Origin: an uncultured Erysipelotrichaceae bacterium
Lineage (GTDB): Bacteria; Bacillota_I; Bacilli_A; Erysipelotrichales; Erysipelotrichaceae
DNA length: 5,727 nt
Assembly (NCBI GenBank): GCA_900319505.1
Contig: ONOV01000195.1
Location: 1 to 5,727 of the forward strand
Reading direction: 5' to 3'
The translations under genes were made by a program, and so were the position numbers. Positions 1 through 5,727 of the stretch are shown here, one piece after another. The notes beneath the pieces were generated by a model. The model searched no databases and was not told the origin of the DNA. It saw only the letters and a list, made by a program, of their open reading frames with translations. How positions within the stretch are numbered: position 1 is the stretch's first letter; each line of letters begins with the position of its first letter.

Positions 1-113
1 CCCTTTTCACCCATTCACGGAACTCGCTTCTGGCAGGTCTGTTTCCTACTTCTCTTCTTCCTTGCCTGTGCCTGTATGATAACTGTCCTGCGGAAATCAT
101 GCAAGTGGTTTTC

Positions 114-154
114 TGTAAATATTGAAATATTCTATCATTATTAATGTAAATATT
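114..154. repeat. 10-base direct repeat in AT-rich intergenic region
   Basis: TGTAAATATT occurs at 114-123 and again at 145-154, 31 bases apart, about three helical turns. Read on the minus strand each copy is AATATTTACA and contains the TTTACA hexamer also seen twice upstream of pstS. A TAGAAT (five of six matches to a -10 box) lies between them on the minus strand at 129-134, without a recognisable -35. This may be a regulatory site for a gene running off the left edge, but chance is possible in such AT-rich DNA. The rest of 1-171 holds short open frames on both strands that I cannot assign. Confidence 0.3.
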
Positions 155-171
155 TTCATTTATAACAGAAG

Positions 172-202
172 AAAAACAGCTGTCTTCTTTTACAGCTGTT
201 TT
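172..202 (-). terminator. Intrinsic terminator after phoU
   Basis: An 11-base-pair perfect stem (173-183 with 192-202, core ACAGCTGT) encloses an 8-base loop. On the minus strand the stem is followed by a T-rich run (TTTTTCTTC). It starts 4 bases past the phoU stop codon and should end the pst-phoU transcript. The plus-strand side also has T residues after the stem, so it could work in both directions if a convergent gene lies to the left. Confidence 0.85.
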
Positions 203-206
203 CCGG

Positions 207-857
207 TCAGTTGGTATTGCCTTCTCTGACGCCGGTAATGGCATACAGAGCCCACTGGGCAATGTTGGTAGCGTGATCGCCGATTCTTTCAAAGTACTTG
301 GCAATCATGATCAGATCAACGGCATATTCCATATTCGCTGCCCGTTTATCATAGATTTCAATGAGCTTCTGCTTGGCCGCATTGAATGCTTCATCAACCA
401 CATCATCTTCCTGGATGACGGCATGGGCTTTATCCGCATTTCTTTCCGTAAAGGCACTGATGGCTCCGGTTACCATCTCACTGGAGGCATCTGCCATCTT
501 CTTGAGGTTAAGGATATCATTGGCAGCGGACAGGTTTTCCGTCAATACAATCTCGGCAATATCACCAGCCTGATCGCCGACTCTTTCCATATCGCCTACC
601 ATCTTCAATGCACTTGAAATAACACGCAGGTCAGTCGCGACCGGCTGCTGCTGCATGAGCAGTTTCAGGCAGATTGCTTCAATTTCTCTTTCTTCACGGG
701 AAATGGCACTGACATTGACAATGACTTCTCCTGCTGTCTTGCGGTTGCCGGAGAATAAGGCATCAATGCAGAGTGAAATACTCTGTTCGCACATGGCCCC
801 CATACAGGTCATCGAGTTTTCGAGCTCTTCCAGCTCCTGATCAAATCTATTTCTCAT
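207..857 (-). CDS. phoU: Phosphate signalling complex protein PhoU
   Basis: This cytoplasmic all-helical regulator of the Pst transporter has 216 residues, a normal length for PhoU. It consists of two related three-helix halves. Each half carries the family's metal-binding motif: ERVGDQAGD at 91-99 and ERIGDHATN at 190-198. The opening MRNRFDQELEEL and the segment around QQQPVATDLRVI (70-80) are also typical. In studied bacteria PhoU contacts PstB and the sensor kinase PhoR and keeps the Pho response off when phosphate is plentiful; that role is inferred here from family and position. It is the last gene of the operon, 5 bases after pstB. An AGGAAGG sequence lies inside the end of pstB, 14 bases before the ATG, so coupling to pstB translation is likely. 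No phoP or phoR gene is visible in the window. Confidence 0.96.
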   Translation of the reverse strand: MRNRFDQELEELENSMTCMGAMCEQSISLCIDALFSGNRKTAGEVIVNVSAISREEREIEAICLKLLMQQQPVATDLRVISSALKMVGDMERVGDQAGDIAEIVLTENLSAANDILNLKKMADASSEMVTGAISAFTERNADKAHAVIQEDDVVDEAFNAAKQKLIEIYDKRAANMEYAVDLIMIAKYFERIGDHATNIAQWALYAITGVREGNTN

Positions 858-862
858 AAGTA

Positions 863-1612
863 TCAGCCGAACCTTCCTGTAATATAGTTTTCTGTACGCT
901 TATCCTTCGGATTGGAGAAGATATCATCTGTCTTGCCGTATTCAACCAGATCGCCAAGCAGGAAGAACGCCGTCTTGTCAGAGATACGGACTGCCTGCTG
1001 CATGTTATGGGTGACGATGACAATGGTGTACTTCTTCTTGAGTTCAATGGCAAGATCCTCAATGCGGGATGTAGAAATCGGATCCAGAGCAGATGTCGGC
1101 TCATCCATGAGCAGCACTTCCGGATTGCAGGCCAGGGCTCTTGCAATACAAAGACGCTGCTGCTGGCCGCCGGAAAGACCGAGGGCACTCTTCTTCAGAC
1201 GGTCCTTCAGTTCATCAAACAGCGCTGCATCCTTCAATGCCTTTTCCACGATTTCATCCAGCTGGCTTCTGTTCTTGATGCCATGAATTCTGGGTCCATA
1301 GGCGATGTTGTCATAGATGCTCATCGGGAACGGATTGGCTTTCTGAAAGACCATGCCGACTTTCTTACGCAGAATATTAACATCCATATCCTTGTAGATA
1401 TCAATCCCATCCAGTCTGACTTCTCCTTCGATCTTGCATCCCTCAACCAGGTCATTCATCCTATTCAGTGTCTTCAGGAATGTGGATTTGCCGCAGCCGG
1501 AAGGACCGATGAAAGCGGTGATTTCATTAGCCTCGATGTTCATATTGATGCCATGCAGGGCATGGAAATCACCATAATGAAGGTTGAGGTCCTTTACAGT
1601 AATCTTGCTCAT
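863..1612 (-). CDS. pstB: Phosphate ABC transporter ATP-binding protein PstB
   Basis: This is the ATPase that powers phosphate import, acting on the cytoplasmic face of the PstC-PstA channel. Its 249 residues match the usual PstB length. All nucleotide-binding elements are intact: Walker [10 protein letters not shown] (36-44), Q-loop VFQKANPFP (88-96), signature LSGGQQQR (146-153), Walker B VLLMDEP (166-172), D-loop SALD (174-177) and the switch histidine in TH (201-202). The Q-loop PFPMSIYDN and the NRMNDL segment after Walker A are characteristic of PstB rather than other ABC ATPases. The ATG follows the pstA TAA by one base, and its AAAGGA ribosome binding site (5 bases of spacing) is formed by the last pstA codons, so the two genes are probably translationally coupled. 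No oddities are seen. Confidence 0.97.
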   Translation of the reverse strand: MSKITVKDLNLHYGDFHALHGINMNIEANEITAFIGPSGCGKSTFLKTLNRMNDLVEGCKIEGEVRLDGIDIYKDMDVNILRKKVGMVFQKANPFPMSIYDNIAYGPRIHGIKNRSQLDEIVEKALKDAALFDELKDRLKKSALGLSGGQQQRLCIARALACNPEVLLMDEPTSALDPISTSRIEDLAIELKKKYTIVIVTHNMQQAVRISDKTAFFLLGDLVEYGKTDDIFSNPKDKRTENYITGRFG

Positions 1613-1613
1613 A

Positions 1614-2534
1614 TTATCCTTTCGTATTCTTCTTTCTGATTGAATTGCTCATATGGCGTGTGATTAATGAGAACAGCAGAGTCATGATGACAAGGATGGC
1701 AGACGCAAAGCTAGCGATTTCCGTAGAATTCGGATTGAGGCTGCCTTCGGTGCGCATGACCCAGATATGCAGTGATAAGGTTTCACCCGAACGGAACGGG
1801 TTGAGCGGACAGGTCGGGCTGGTGATGTTCCAGTTGTTCCAGTTGATGACTGTGGACTGGCCGGCTGTGTACAGAAGTGCAGCTGCTTCGCCAAAGCCTC
1901 TTCCGGCAGCCATGATGACACCGGTCAGAATCTGCGGTAGAGCTGCCGGCAGCAGTACGTGCCTGATGGTCTGGGCCAGGGTGGCACCGGCAGCCAGAGA
2001 ACCTTCCTTGTATTCCGGCGGCAGAGAATTCAAAGCATTATTTGTCTCGGTTGTGATTAAAGGGAGGGATAGAATACTCACAGCCAGAGCGCCGGCCAGA
2101 AGGTTCCATTTAAGACCAGTCATCAGGATGAAAACCAGATAACCGAACAGACCGATGACAATGGAAGGCAGAGAAGACAGAGATTCAATGGAAATTTCTA
2201 AGAAAGTCAGAAACTTCCCCTTCTTTGCATACTGGCTCAGATAGACACCGGCACCGATACCGAGCGGCACCGAGATCAGAAGAGACAGAACAACAAGATA
2301 AACCGTATTGAACAGCTGATTGAGAATGCCGTTGCTGGTAGCCGTCAGAAATTCAGGCTGGAAGCCGGCAAATCCTTTGATGATGATATAAGCAGTGAAG
2401 ATGACAAGAAATGCAGTCATGAACCAGCCGAAAAAGGTGAAGAAGCCGGTAGCGACATGATCTGCCTTACGGGCACGGGCATAGAGTTTTTCATGATTTA
2501 CTTCAGCGGGTGCGCTTTCATCTTTTACCGTCAT
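1614..2534 (-). CDS. pstA: Phosphate ABC transporter permease PstA
   Basis: This is one of the two membrane subunits of the phosphate importer, 306 residues long. About six hydrophobic segments are visible, near residues 28-53, 71-99, 118-139, 143-162, 196-224 and 271-292. The cytoplasmic EAA loop that docks onto PstB is [20 protein letters not shown] (174-193), followed by LLP. The [15 protein letters not shown] segment (211-225) is the equivalent of the GRAxGE signature of PstA/PstC permeases. An external loop of about 45 residues (226-270), rich in Asn and Trp, precedes the last helix. The ATG lies one base after the pstC TGA. A full AAGGAGG (2541-2547), 6 bases before it, makes this the best ribosome binding site in the operon. 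PstA is chosen over PstC because of the gene order and the YTAG segment. Confidence 0.95.
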   Translation of the reverse strand: MTVKDESAPAEVNHEKLYARARKADHVATGFFTFFGWFMTAFLVIFTAYIIIKGFAGFQPEFLTATSNGILNQLFNTVYLVVLSLLISVPLGIGAGVYLSQYAKKGKFLTFLEISIESLSSLPSIVIGLFGYLVFILMTGLKWNLLAGALAVSILSLPLITTETNNALNSLPPEYKEGSLAAGATLAQTIRHVLLPAALPQILTGVIMAAGRGFGEAAALLYTAGQSTVINWNNWNITSPTCPLNPFRSGETLSLHIWVMRTEGSLNPNSTEIASFASAILVIMTLLFSLITRHMSNSIRKKNTKG

Positions 2535-2535
2535 G

Positions 2536-3444
2536 TCAGTCCTCCTTCTTATGACTCATCCGATGAATAATGAAGATGAGAATCGTTGAAATGATATACA
2601 GCAGTAAAGCCATGGACCACAGGGCCATATTATGTTCACCGCCGTTTGCCGTATTGCCCATGTCAGCCGCAATGGCTGCGGTGAGGTTGTTGGTCGGTGA
2701 GAGAATGTTCTGCGGGAAGCTTCTTGTCTTGCCGATGACCATGGCAACCGCCAGCGCTTCACCAATCGCTCTAGCAAGACCGAGAATCACACCTGTGGCA
2801 ATTCCGCCAAACGCGGCCGGCAGCACCACGTGGCGGATCACCTGCCATCTGGTTGACCCCATGCCATAGGCTGCCTCACGATACGACTGCGGCACTGCCT
2901 GAATGGCATCGGCTGCTACGGTCGTAATGGTCGGGAAGATCATGACCGCAAGCACAATGGAAGCCGCTAAGACCGAGAAGCCGCCCATTTTGGCATGGAA
3001 TACATCACGGATAAACGGCACCAGAATGGTAAGACCCACCCAGCCATAGACAACCGAAGGAATACCGACATAGATTTCCGCTGCCGGACGGATGAACTTT
3101 TCCCCGAACTTCAGATTGATCTCAGCCAGATATACAGCTGTTCCTACCGCAAACGGAATCGCAAATACCAGTGCCAGGCCACATGTCATCAACGAACCGG
3201 CAATGTAGACAAGTGCACCTACCTTGCCGCCATACTTACCCACACTGTCCAGCGGCTCCCATTTGCTTGAAAACAGGAACTCGAAGACACTGTGGTGGGC
3301 TGTCACAAAGGTACCGCTTCCCTTATAAATCAGAAACGCACCGATGGCGACAGTCAGAACAATAATGAACAGACCGCATACGGTATAAAGGATTTTTGCA
3401 TGACCATCCTTTTTTACCATTCTGGCCGTATATTGATCATCCAC
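2536..3444 (-). CDS. pstC: Phosphate ABC transporter permease PstC (GTG start)
   Basis: This is the partner membrane subunit of PstA, 302 residues from a GTG start. Six hydrophobic segments lie near residues 18-40, 75-105, 122-146, 156-178, 210-236 and 275-295. The EAA loop is SYREAAYGMGSTRWQVIRHV (187-206), followed by VLP, then LARAIGEALAV (223-233), typical of PstC. The open frame runs further upstream, to an ATG at 3495 (319 residues) or one at 3462. Neither has a ribosome binding site, and the added N-terminus would be encoded by a terminator-like hairpin and its T-tract. The GTG at 3444 has AAAGGAG with 8 bases of spacing and gives a normal PstC N-terminus. The gene ends one base before pstA. 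The product is certain; the start is a reasoned choice. Confidence 0.93.
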   Translation of the reverse strand: MDDQYTARMVKKDGHAKILYTVCGLFIIVLTVAIGAFLIYKGSGTFVTAHHSVFEFLFSSKWEPLDSVGKYGGKVGALVYIAGSLMTCGLALVFAIPFAVGTAVYLAEINLKFGEKFIRPAAEIYVGIPSVVYGWVGLTILVPFIRDVFHAKMGGFSVLAASIVLAVMIFPTITTVAADAIQAVPQSYREAAYGMGSTRWQVIRHVVLPAAFGGIATGVILGLARAIGEALAVAMVIGKTRSFPQNILSPTNNLTAAIAADMGNTANGGEHNMALWSMALLLYIISTILIFIIHRMSHKKED

Positions 3445-3452
3445 AAATATCT

Positions 3453-3459
3453 CTCCTTT
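3453..3459 (-). promoter_or_regulatory. Ribosome binding site deciding the pstC start
   Basis: AAAGGAG on the minus strand lies 8 bases before the GTG at 3442-3444. The upstream ATG candidates at 3462 and 3495 are preceded by TTCTTTTC and by AAAATCAGTC, neither of which resembles a ribosome binding site. This site is therefore the main argument for the shorter PstC. Confidence 0.75.
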
Positions 3460-3460
3460 C

Positions 3461-3492
3461 ATGAAAAGAAAGCCGGGAAAACGCCCCGGCTT
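3461..3492 (-). terminator. Terminator-like hairpin between pstS and pstC
   Basis: An 8-base-pair stem, AAGCCGGG with CCCGGCTT (3485-3492 and 3470-3477), has a 7-base loop. On the minus strand it is followed by TCTTTTC. It begins 21 bases after the pstS stop and ends before the pstC ribosome binding site. The T-run is interrupted by C, so termination may be partial. In binding-protein transporter operons such hairpins commonly let the binding protein be made in excess over the membrane subunits, by partial termination or by protecting the upstream mRNA; that role here is inferred. Confidence 0.7.
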
Positions 3493-3513
3493 CATGACTG
3501 ATTTTCAATGGTC

Positions 3514-4431
3514 TCAGTCGGCGTGGGTCTTCTTGGCAGCGTCTGTCAGTGAAGCAACAACACCATAGCCCATGTCTTCGACCTTGCTGGAAAATTCATC
3601 GCTTGTCATATACTTGATGAATGCCTGGGCAGCATCACTGCCGTCACCCTTTGTATACATATGCTCATAGCTCCATACCTTGTAGTCGCCGCTGTATACA
3701 TTTTCAAGTGTAGGTTCAACACCATCAATGGAAACTGCCTGCAGATCTTTATTTTCAACAAGGTAGCTCAGAGCAACATAGCCGATGGCGTCCTTGTTAT
3801 CTGTAATTGTCTGTACCAGTGTGCCGGAGTCATCTGTTTCAAGAGCCTGGTTGTCAGCTTCGGATTCACCGTTCATGGCATACTTGGAGAAAGTAGCTCT
3901 TGTGCCGGAAGAAGAAGGTCTTGTGACAAGCAAAATGTCCTCATCCGGACCGCCTACATCCTTCCAGTTAGTTGTTTCACCCTTGAAGATGGAAATCAGC
4001 TGATCTGTAGTCAGATTGGTAATGCCAAGGTCCTTATTGACAACGGCAGCCATGGCAACAATGGCAACCTGATGATCAACCAGACCATCTGCTGCACTTG
4101 CGTCCAGCTTTTCCTCAGCGAATACATCGGAATCACCGATATCAATAGAACCATCAGCGACCTGCTTCAGGCCTTCACCGGAACCGCCGCCATTGACTGT
4201 AACGACACAGTCAGGGTTCTTCTGCATGAAAGACTCGGCAGCTGCCTGTGCCAGCGGCAGCAGTGCGGAAGAACCGGCTGCGGTTACAGAACCGGATACG
4301 GATTCAGAAGCAGCGGTAGAAGCTGTAGAAGAATCACTGGACGCTGCTGTGCCAGCACTAGAACCTGAACCGCATCCAGCCAGCATCGCTGCGGCCAGAA
4401 TGCACGCTGTTAAACTCTTTTTAGATACCAT
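3514..4431 (-). CDS. pstS: Phosphate-binding lipoprotein PstS
   Basis: This is the extracellular phosphate receptor of the Pst importer, 305 residues. The N-terminus is a lipoprotein signal: two lysines, a hydrophobic stretch (7-16) and the lipobox LAGC with lipidated Cys20. A low-complexity Ser/Thr/Ala linker (21-48) tethers the binding domain to the membrane. Phosphate-contact motifs of the family are visible: AGSSALLPL (52-60), GGGSGEGL (81-88), IGDSD (98-102, Asp100) and RPSSSGTRATF (171-181). In the last, Arg171, Ser175, Gly176 and Thr177 keep the spacing of the E. coli ligands Arg135, Ser139, Gly140 and Thr141. It is the first gene of the operon. The ATG is the only sensible start, since an in-frame TAA lies four codons upstream. 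Its ribosome binding site, AAGGGAGG, is unusually far away at 14 bases. Confidence 0.96.
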   Translation of the reverse strand: MVSKKSLTACILAAAMLAGCGSGSSAGTAASSDSSTASTAASESVSGSVTAAGSSALLPLAQAAAESFMQKNPDCVVTVNGGGSGEGLKQVADGSIDIGDSDVFAEEKLDASAADGLVDHQVAIVAMAAVVNKDLGITNLTTDQLISIFKGETTNWKDVGGPDEDILLVTRPSSSGTRATFSKYAMNGESEADNQALETDDSGTLVQTITDNKDAIGYVALSYLVENKDLQAVSIDGVEPTLENVYSGDYKVWSYEHMYTKGDGSDAAQAFIKYMTSDEFSSKVEDMGYGVVASLTDAAKKTHAD

Positions 4432-4445
4432 AATTTTGCTTTACG

Positions 4446-4453
4446 CCTCCCTT
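4446..4453 (-). promoter_or_regulatory. Distant ribosome binding site of pstS
   Basis: AAGGGAGG on the minus strand is a near-perfect Shine-Dalgarno sequence but ends 14 bases before the pstS ATG, against the usual 5-9. The spacer is A-rich (CGTAAAGCAAAATT). No closer purine-rich site and no alternative in-frame start explains the distance. Confidence 0.6.
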
Positions 4454-4461
4454 GGTACATA

Positions 4462-4520
4462 AGTAAAGATAAAGGTGCTGTGTAAAGCAAAAAACAGGAG
4501 CTGTGAAAAATCCATGTAAA
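4462..4520 (-). promoter_or_regulatory. Putative pst promoter region with Pho-box-like hexamers
   Basis: On the minus strand the 133 bases between the aro terminator and pstS contain TTTACA (4515-4520), TTCACA (4502-4507), TTTACA (4481-4486) and TTTACT (4462-4467), with start-to-start distances of 13, 21 and 19 bases. In Bacillus the response regulator PhoP binds TTHACA-type hexamers at roughly 11-base intervals, and its promoters often lack a good -35 box. The pattern resembles this, although the spacing is irregular. A weak -10 candidate TATCTT lies at 4466-4471, and no standard sigma-70 pair is evident. The operon must start here because a terminator lies just upstream; assignment to PhoP is inference. 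Confidence 0.45.
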
Positions 4521-4564
4521 ACTCTTTCGGAGATTTAACATTAAGAGACTCAGACAAGAGCACG

Positions 4565-4586
4565 AAAAAACGTCCCGAACGGGACG
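4565..4586 (-). terminator. Intrinsic terminator after the DAHP synthase gene
   Basis: A GC-rich 6-base-pair stem, CGTCCC with GGGACG (4581-4586 and 4571-4576), has a GTTC loop. On the minus strand it is followed directly by six T residues. It begins 11 bases after the stop codon of the DAHP synthase gene and separates that transcript from the pst operon. Confidence 0.9.
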
Positions 4587-4597
4587 CTTCAACAAAC

Positions 4598-5641
4598 TCA
4601 GTCGACGATTTCCGCCAGCTCCTTGATCAGCTTTTCACTCTTATCCCAGCCTAAGCACGCATCGGTAATGGAAAGGCCGTATACATCACCGCTGGAAGGC
4701 TGGTTGCCATCCAGCAGATAGCTTTCAATCATCAGCCCTTTGACCAGATCATGAATTCTCGGATTGACATGTCTTGAGTGCATGACATCCTTGGCAATGC
4801 GGATCTGTTCCATATACTGCTTGCCGGAATTGCAGTGGTTGCAGTCGACAATCACGGCCGGATTCTTCAGCTTCATGCTTTCGTAGAGATCATTCACATG
4901 CATGAGATCTTCATAGTGGTAATTCGGATGGGCATTGCCGAATTTATCCTGATAGCCTCTCAGGATAACATGGGCCAGTTCATTGCCGGTTGTCTGTGCT
5001 TCCCAGCCCCGGTAGATGAATGTCTGGGGGTTCTGGGCTGCCATGATGGCATTCATCATGACGGAAAGATCACCGGAAGTCGGATTTTTCATGCCGGCCG
5101 GAATACCGATGCCGCTGGCGGTCATACGATGCTGCTGATCCTCCACGGATCTGGCCCCTACTGCTACATATGCCAATAGATCCGACAGATAGGCATGGTT
5201 TTCAGGATAGAGCATTTCTTCCGCACAGGTAAAGCCTGTTTCCAGCACAACTCTTGTATGCAGTTCACGAATGGCAACAATGCCTGCATACAGATCTTCT
5301 CCCTTATGAGGATCCGGCTGGTGCAGCATGCCCTTGTAGCCAAGTCCTTTTGTTCTCGGTTTATTGGTATAGACGCGCGGAATGATCAGAAATCTGTCTT
5401 TCACTTCTTCCTGCACCCTGGCCAAACGCTTCATATAATCCAGCACCGCATCCTCACGGTCCGCCGAACACGGTCCGATAATCAGAAGAAAACGGCTGTC
5501 TCTTCCTTCCAGCACGGCCTTGATTTCCTCATCCCGCTTTTCCTTGATTTCCCGGATGCCTTCCGGCAGCGGATAAAGTTTTTTCATTTCTTCAGGAGTC
5601 GGCAGCTCCTGTACCTTTTTCATCTGCATTTCCATATGCAC
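4598..5641 (-). CDS. aroF: 3-deoxy-7-phosphoheptulonate (DAHP) synthase, class I AroF/G/H type
   Basis: This cytoplasmic enzyme condenses phosphoenolpyruvate and erythrose 4-phosphate to DAHP, the first step towards chorismate and the aromatic amino acids. At 347 residues it matches the class I alpha family (E. coli AroG, 350). Active-site motifs in order are GPCSA (56-60, metal ligand Cys58), RVYTNKPRT (89-97), GARSVEDQQHR (162-172), Lys185-Asn186, ILRG (226-229), DCNHCNSGK (266-274, metal ligand His269), ESYL (Glu306) and SITDACLGW (324-332, Asp327). There is no fused chorismate mutase or ACT domain, so feedback control would use the barrel itself and its N-terminal extension. The symbol is generic; AroF, G and H cannot be told apart here. 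The first codon is GTG, with in-frame ATGs at codons 3, 5 and 7. AAGGAG lies 5 bases before the GTG and 11 before the first ATG. It forms a separate unit from pst. Confidence 0.95.
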   Translation of the reverse strand: MHMEMQMKKVQELPTPEEMKKLYPLPEGIREIKEKRDEEIKAVLEGRDSRFLLIIGPCSADREDAVLDYMKRLARVQEEVKDRFLIIPRVYTNKPRTKGLGYKGMLHQPDPHKGEDLYAGIVAIRELHTRVVLETGFTCAEEMLYPENHAYLSDLLAYVAVGARSVEDQQHRMTASGIGIPAGMKNPTSGDLSVMMNAIMAAQNPQTFIYRGWEAQTTGNELAHVILRGYQDKFGNAHPNYHYEDLMHVNDLYESMKLKNPAVIVDCNHCNSGKQYMEQIRIAKDVMHSRHVNPRIHDLVKGLMIESYLLDGNQPSSGDVYGLSITDACLGWDKSEKLIKELAEIVD

Positions 5642-5646
5642 TGTTT

Positions 5647-5652
5647 CTCCTT
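5647..5652 (-). promoter_or_regulatory. Ribosome binding site of the DAHP synthase gene
   Basis: AAGGAG on the minus strand is spaced 5 bases from the GTG at 5639-5641 and 11 bases from the ATG at 5633-5635. Spacing favours the GTG and codon strength favours the ATG, so the start is uncertain by two residues. Confidence 0.7.
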
Positions 5653-5653
5653 G

Positions 5654-5727
5654 TCAATCCTGCCTGCAGCAGTATTCCCATATGATCTGATTACGGTTTG
5701 AGATCTTTGAGATCCGCTCCGCACCAG
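5654..5727 (-). CDS. Possible 3' end of an unidentified upstream gene (partial)
   Basis: Two minus-strand frames are open from the window edge. One ends at TGA (5654-5656), directly before the DAHP synthase ribosome binding site and 12 bases from its GTG, and would encode 23 residues ending EYCCRQD. The other ends at TAA (5691-5693) with the residues DLKDLKP, where a tandem 9-base repeat (TTTGAGATC, 5697-5714) yields two DLK copies. Neither is long enough to identify a family or to choose a frame. No terminator or clear promoter lies between here and the DAHP synthase gene, so cotranscription with an upstream gene is plausible. I cannot assign a function. Confidence 0.25.
   Translation of the reverse strand, partial: GAERISKISNRNQIIWEYCCRQD

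Noticed and set aside
2..100. Minus-strand frame from ATG at 98-100 open to the left edge
   Set aside because: It has no ribosome binding site and gives an Arg-rich peptide with no family likeness. Plus-strand frames here are about equally open, so strand and coding status cannot be decided.
1007..1639. 210-residue plus-strand open frame opposite pstB
   Set aside because: It lies wholly antisense to a pstB gene with all motifs intact, has no recognisable domain and is best explained as a codon-bias shadow.
3661..4368. 235-residue plus-strand open frame opposite pstS
   Set aside because: It is antisense to pstS, Cys-rich with no family resemblance, and has no convincing ribosome binding site or promoter.
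4410..4595. 61-residue minus-strand open frame in the pstS leader region
   Set aside because: It runs through the aro terminator and the putative promoter and overlaps the pstS start out of frame; it lacks a ribosome binding site.
4432..4597. Possible small RNA or riboswitch in the aro-pst intergenic region
   Set aside because: Apart from the aro terminator I find only very short pairings and no known riboswitch core.
5195..5701. 168-residue plus-strand open frame opposite the start of the DAHP synthase gene
   Set aside because: It is a shadow of a well-supported gene; its composition, rich in His, Phe and Arg, is typical of antisense translation.

Overview
The window looks like a piece of a low-to-mid GC Firmicutes (Bacillota) chromosome. 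The evidence is strong AAGGAGG-type ribosome binding sites, a lipoprotein-type phosphate binding protein with a Ser/Thr/Ala-rich linker, intrinsic terminators with T-tracts, and compact one-strand operons. The protein style would fit a gut anaerobe such as an Erysipelotrichales or related Clostridia-like lineage, but the sequence alone does not settle this. Every gene I can support lies on the minus strand, so transcription runs from high to low coordinates.

Layout from the right edge, in transcription order: (1) positions 5642-5727 may hold the last codons of an unidentified upstream gene; (2) a class I (AroF/G/H-type) DAHP synthase, first enzyme of the shikimate pathway, at 4598-5641, closed by a clear intrinsic terminator at 4565-4586; (3) a 133-base promoter region (4432-4564) with several TTTACA-like hexamers resembling a Pho box; (4) the phosphate uptake operon pstS-pstC-pstA-pstB-phoU (4431 down to 207), closed by a strong hairpin terminator at 172-202; (5) an AT-rich stretch down to position 1 with a 10-base direct repeat and no gene I can defend.

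PstS is a membrane-anchored lipoprotein that captures phosphate outside the cell. PstC and PstA form the membrane channel, PstB supplies ATP hydrolysis, and PhoU links transporter state to control of the Pho response. The three junctions from pstC to phoU are very tight (1, 1 and 5 bases), suggesting translational coupling. The 69-base pstS-pstC gap instead carries a terminator-like hairpin, which would let PstS be made in excess over the membrane parts. This hairpin lies inside the longest open frame of pstC, so I move the pstC start to a GTG at 3444 with a good ribosome binding site.

I see no mobile element, CRISPR array, RNA gene or clearly new system. This is a well-known operon, and the points worth checking are regulatory: the internal hairpin, the putative Pho boxes, the wide pstS ribosome-binding-site spacing, the ambiguous DAHP synthase start and the repeats at the left edge.
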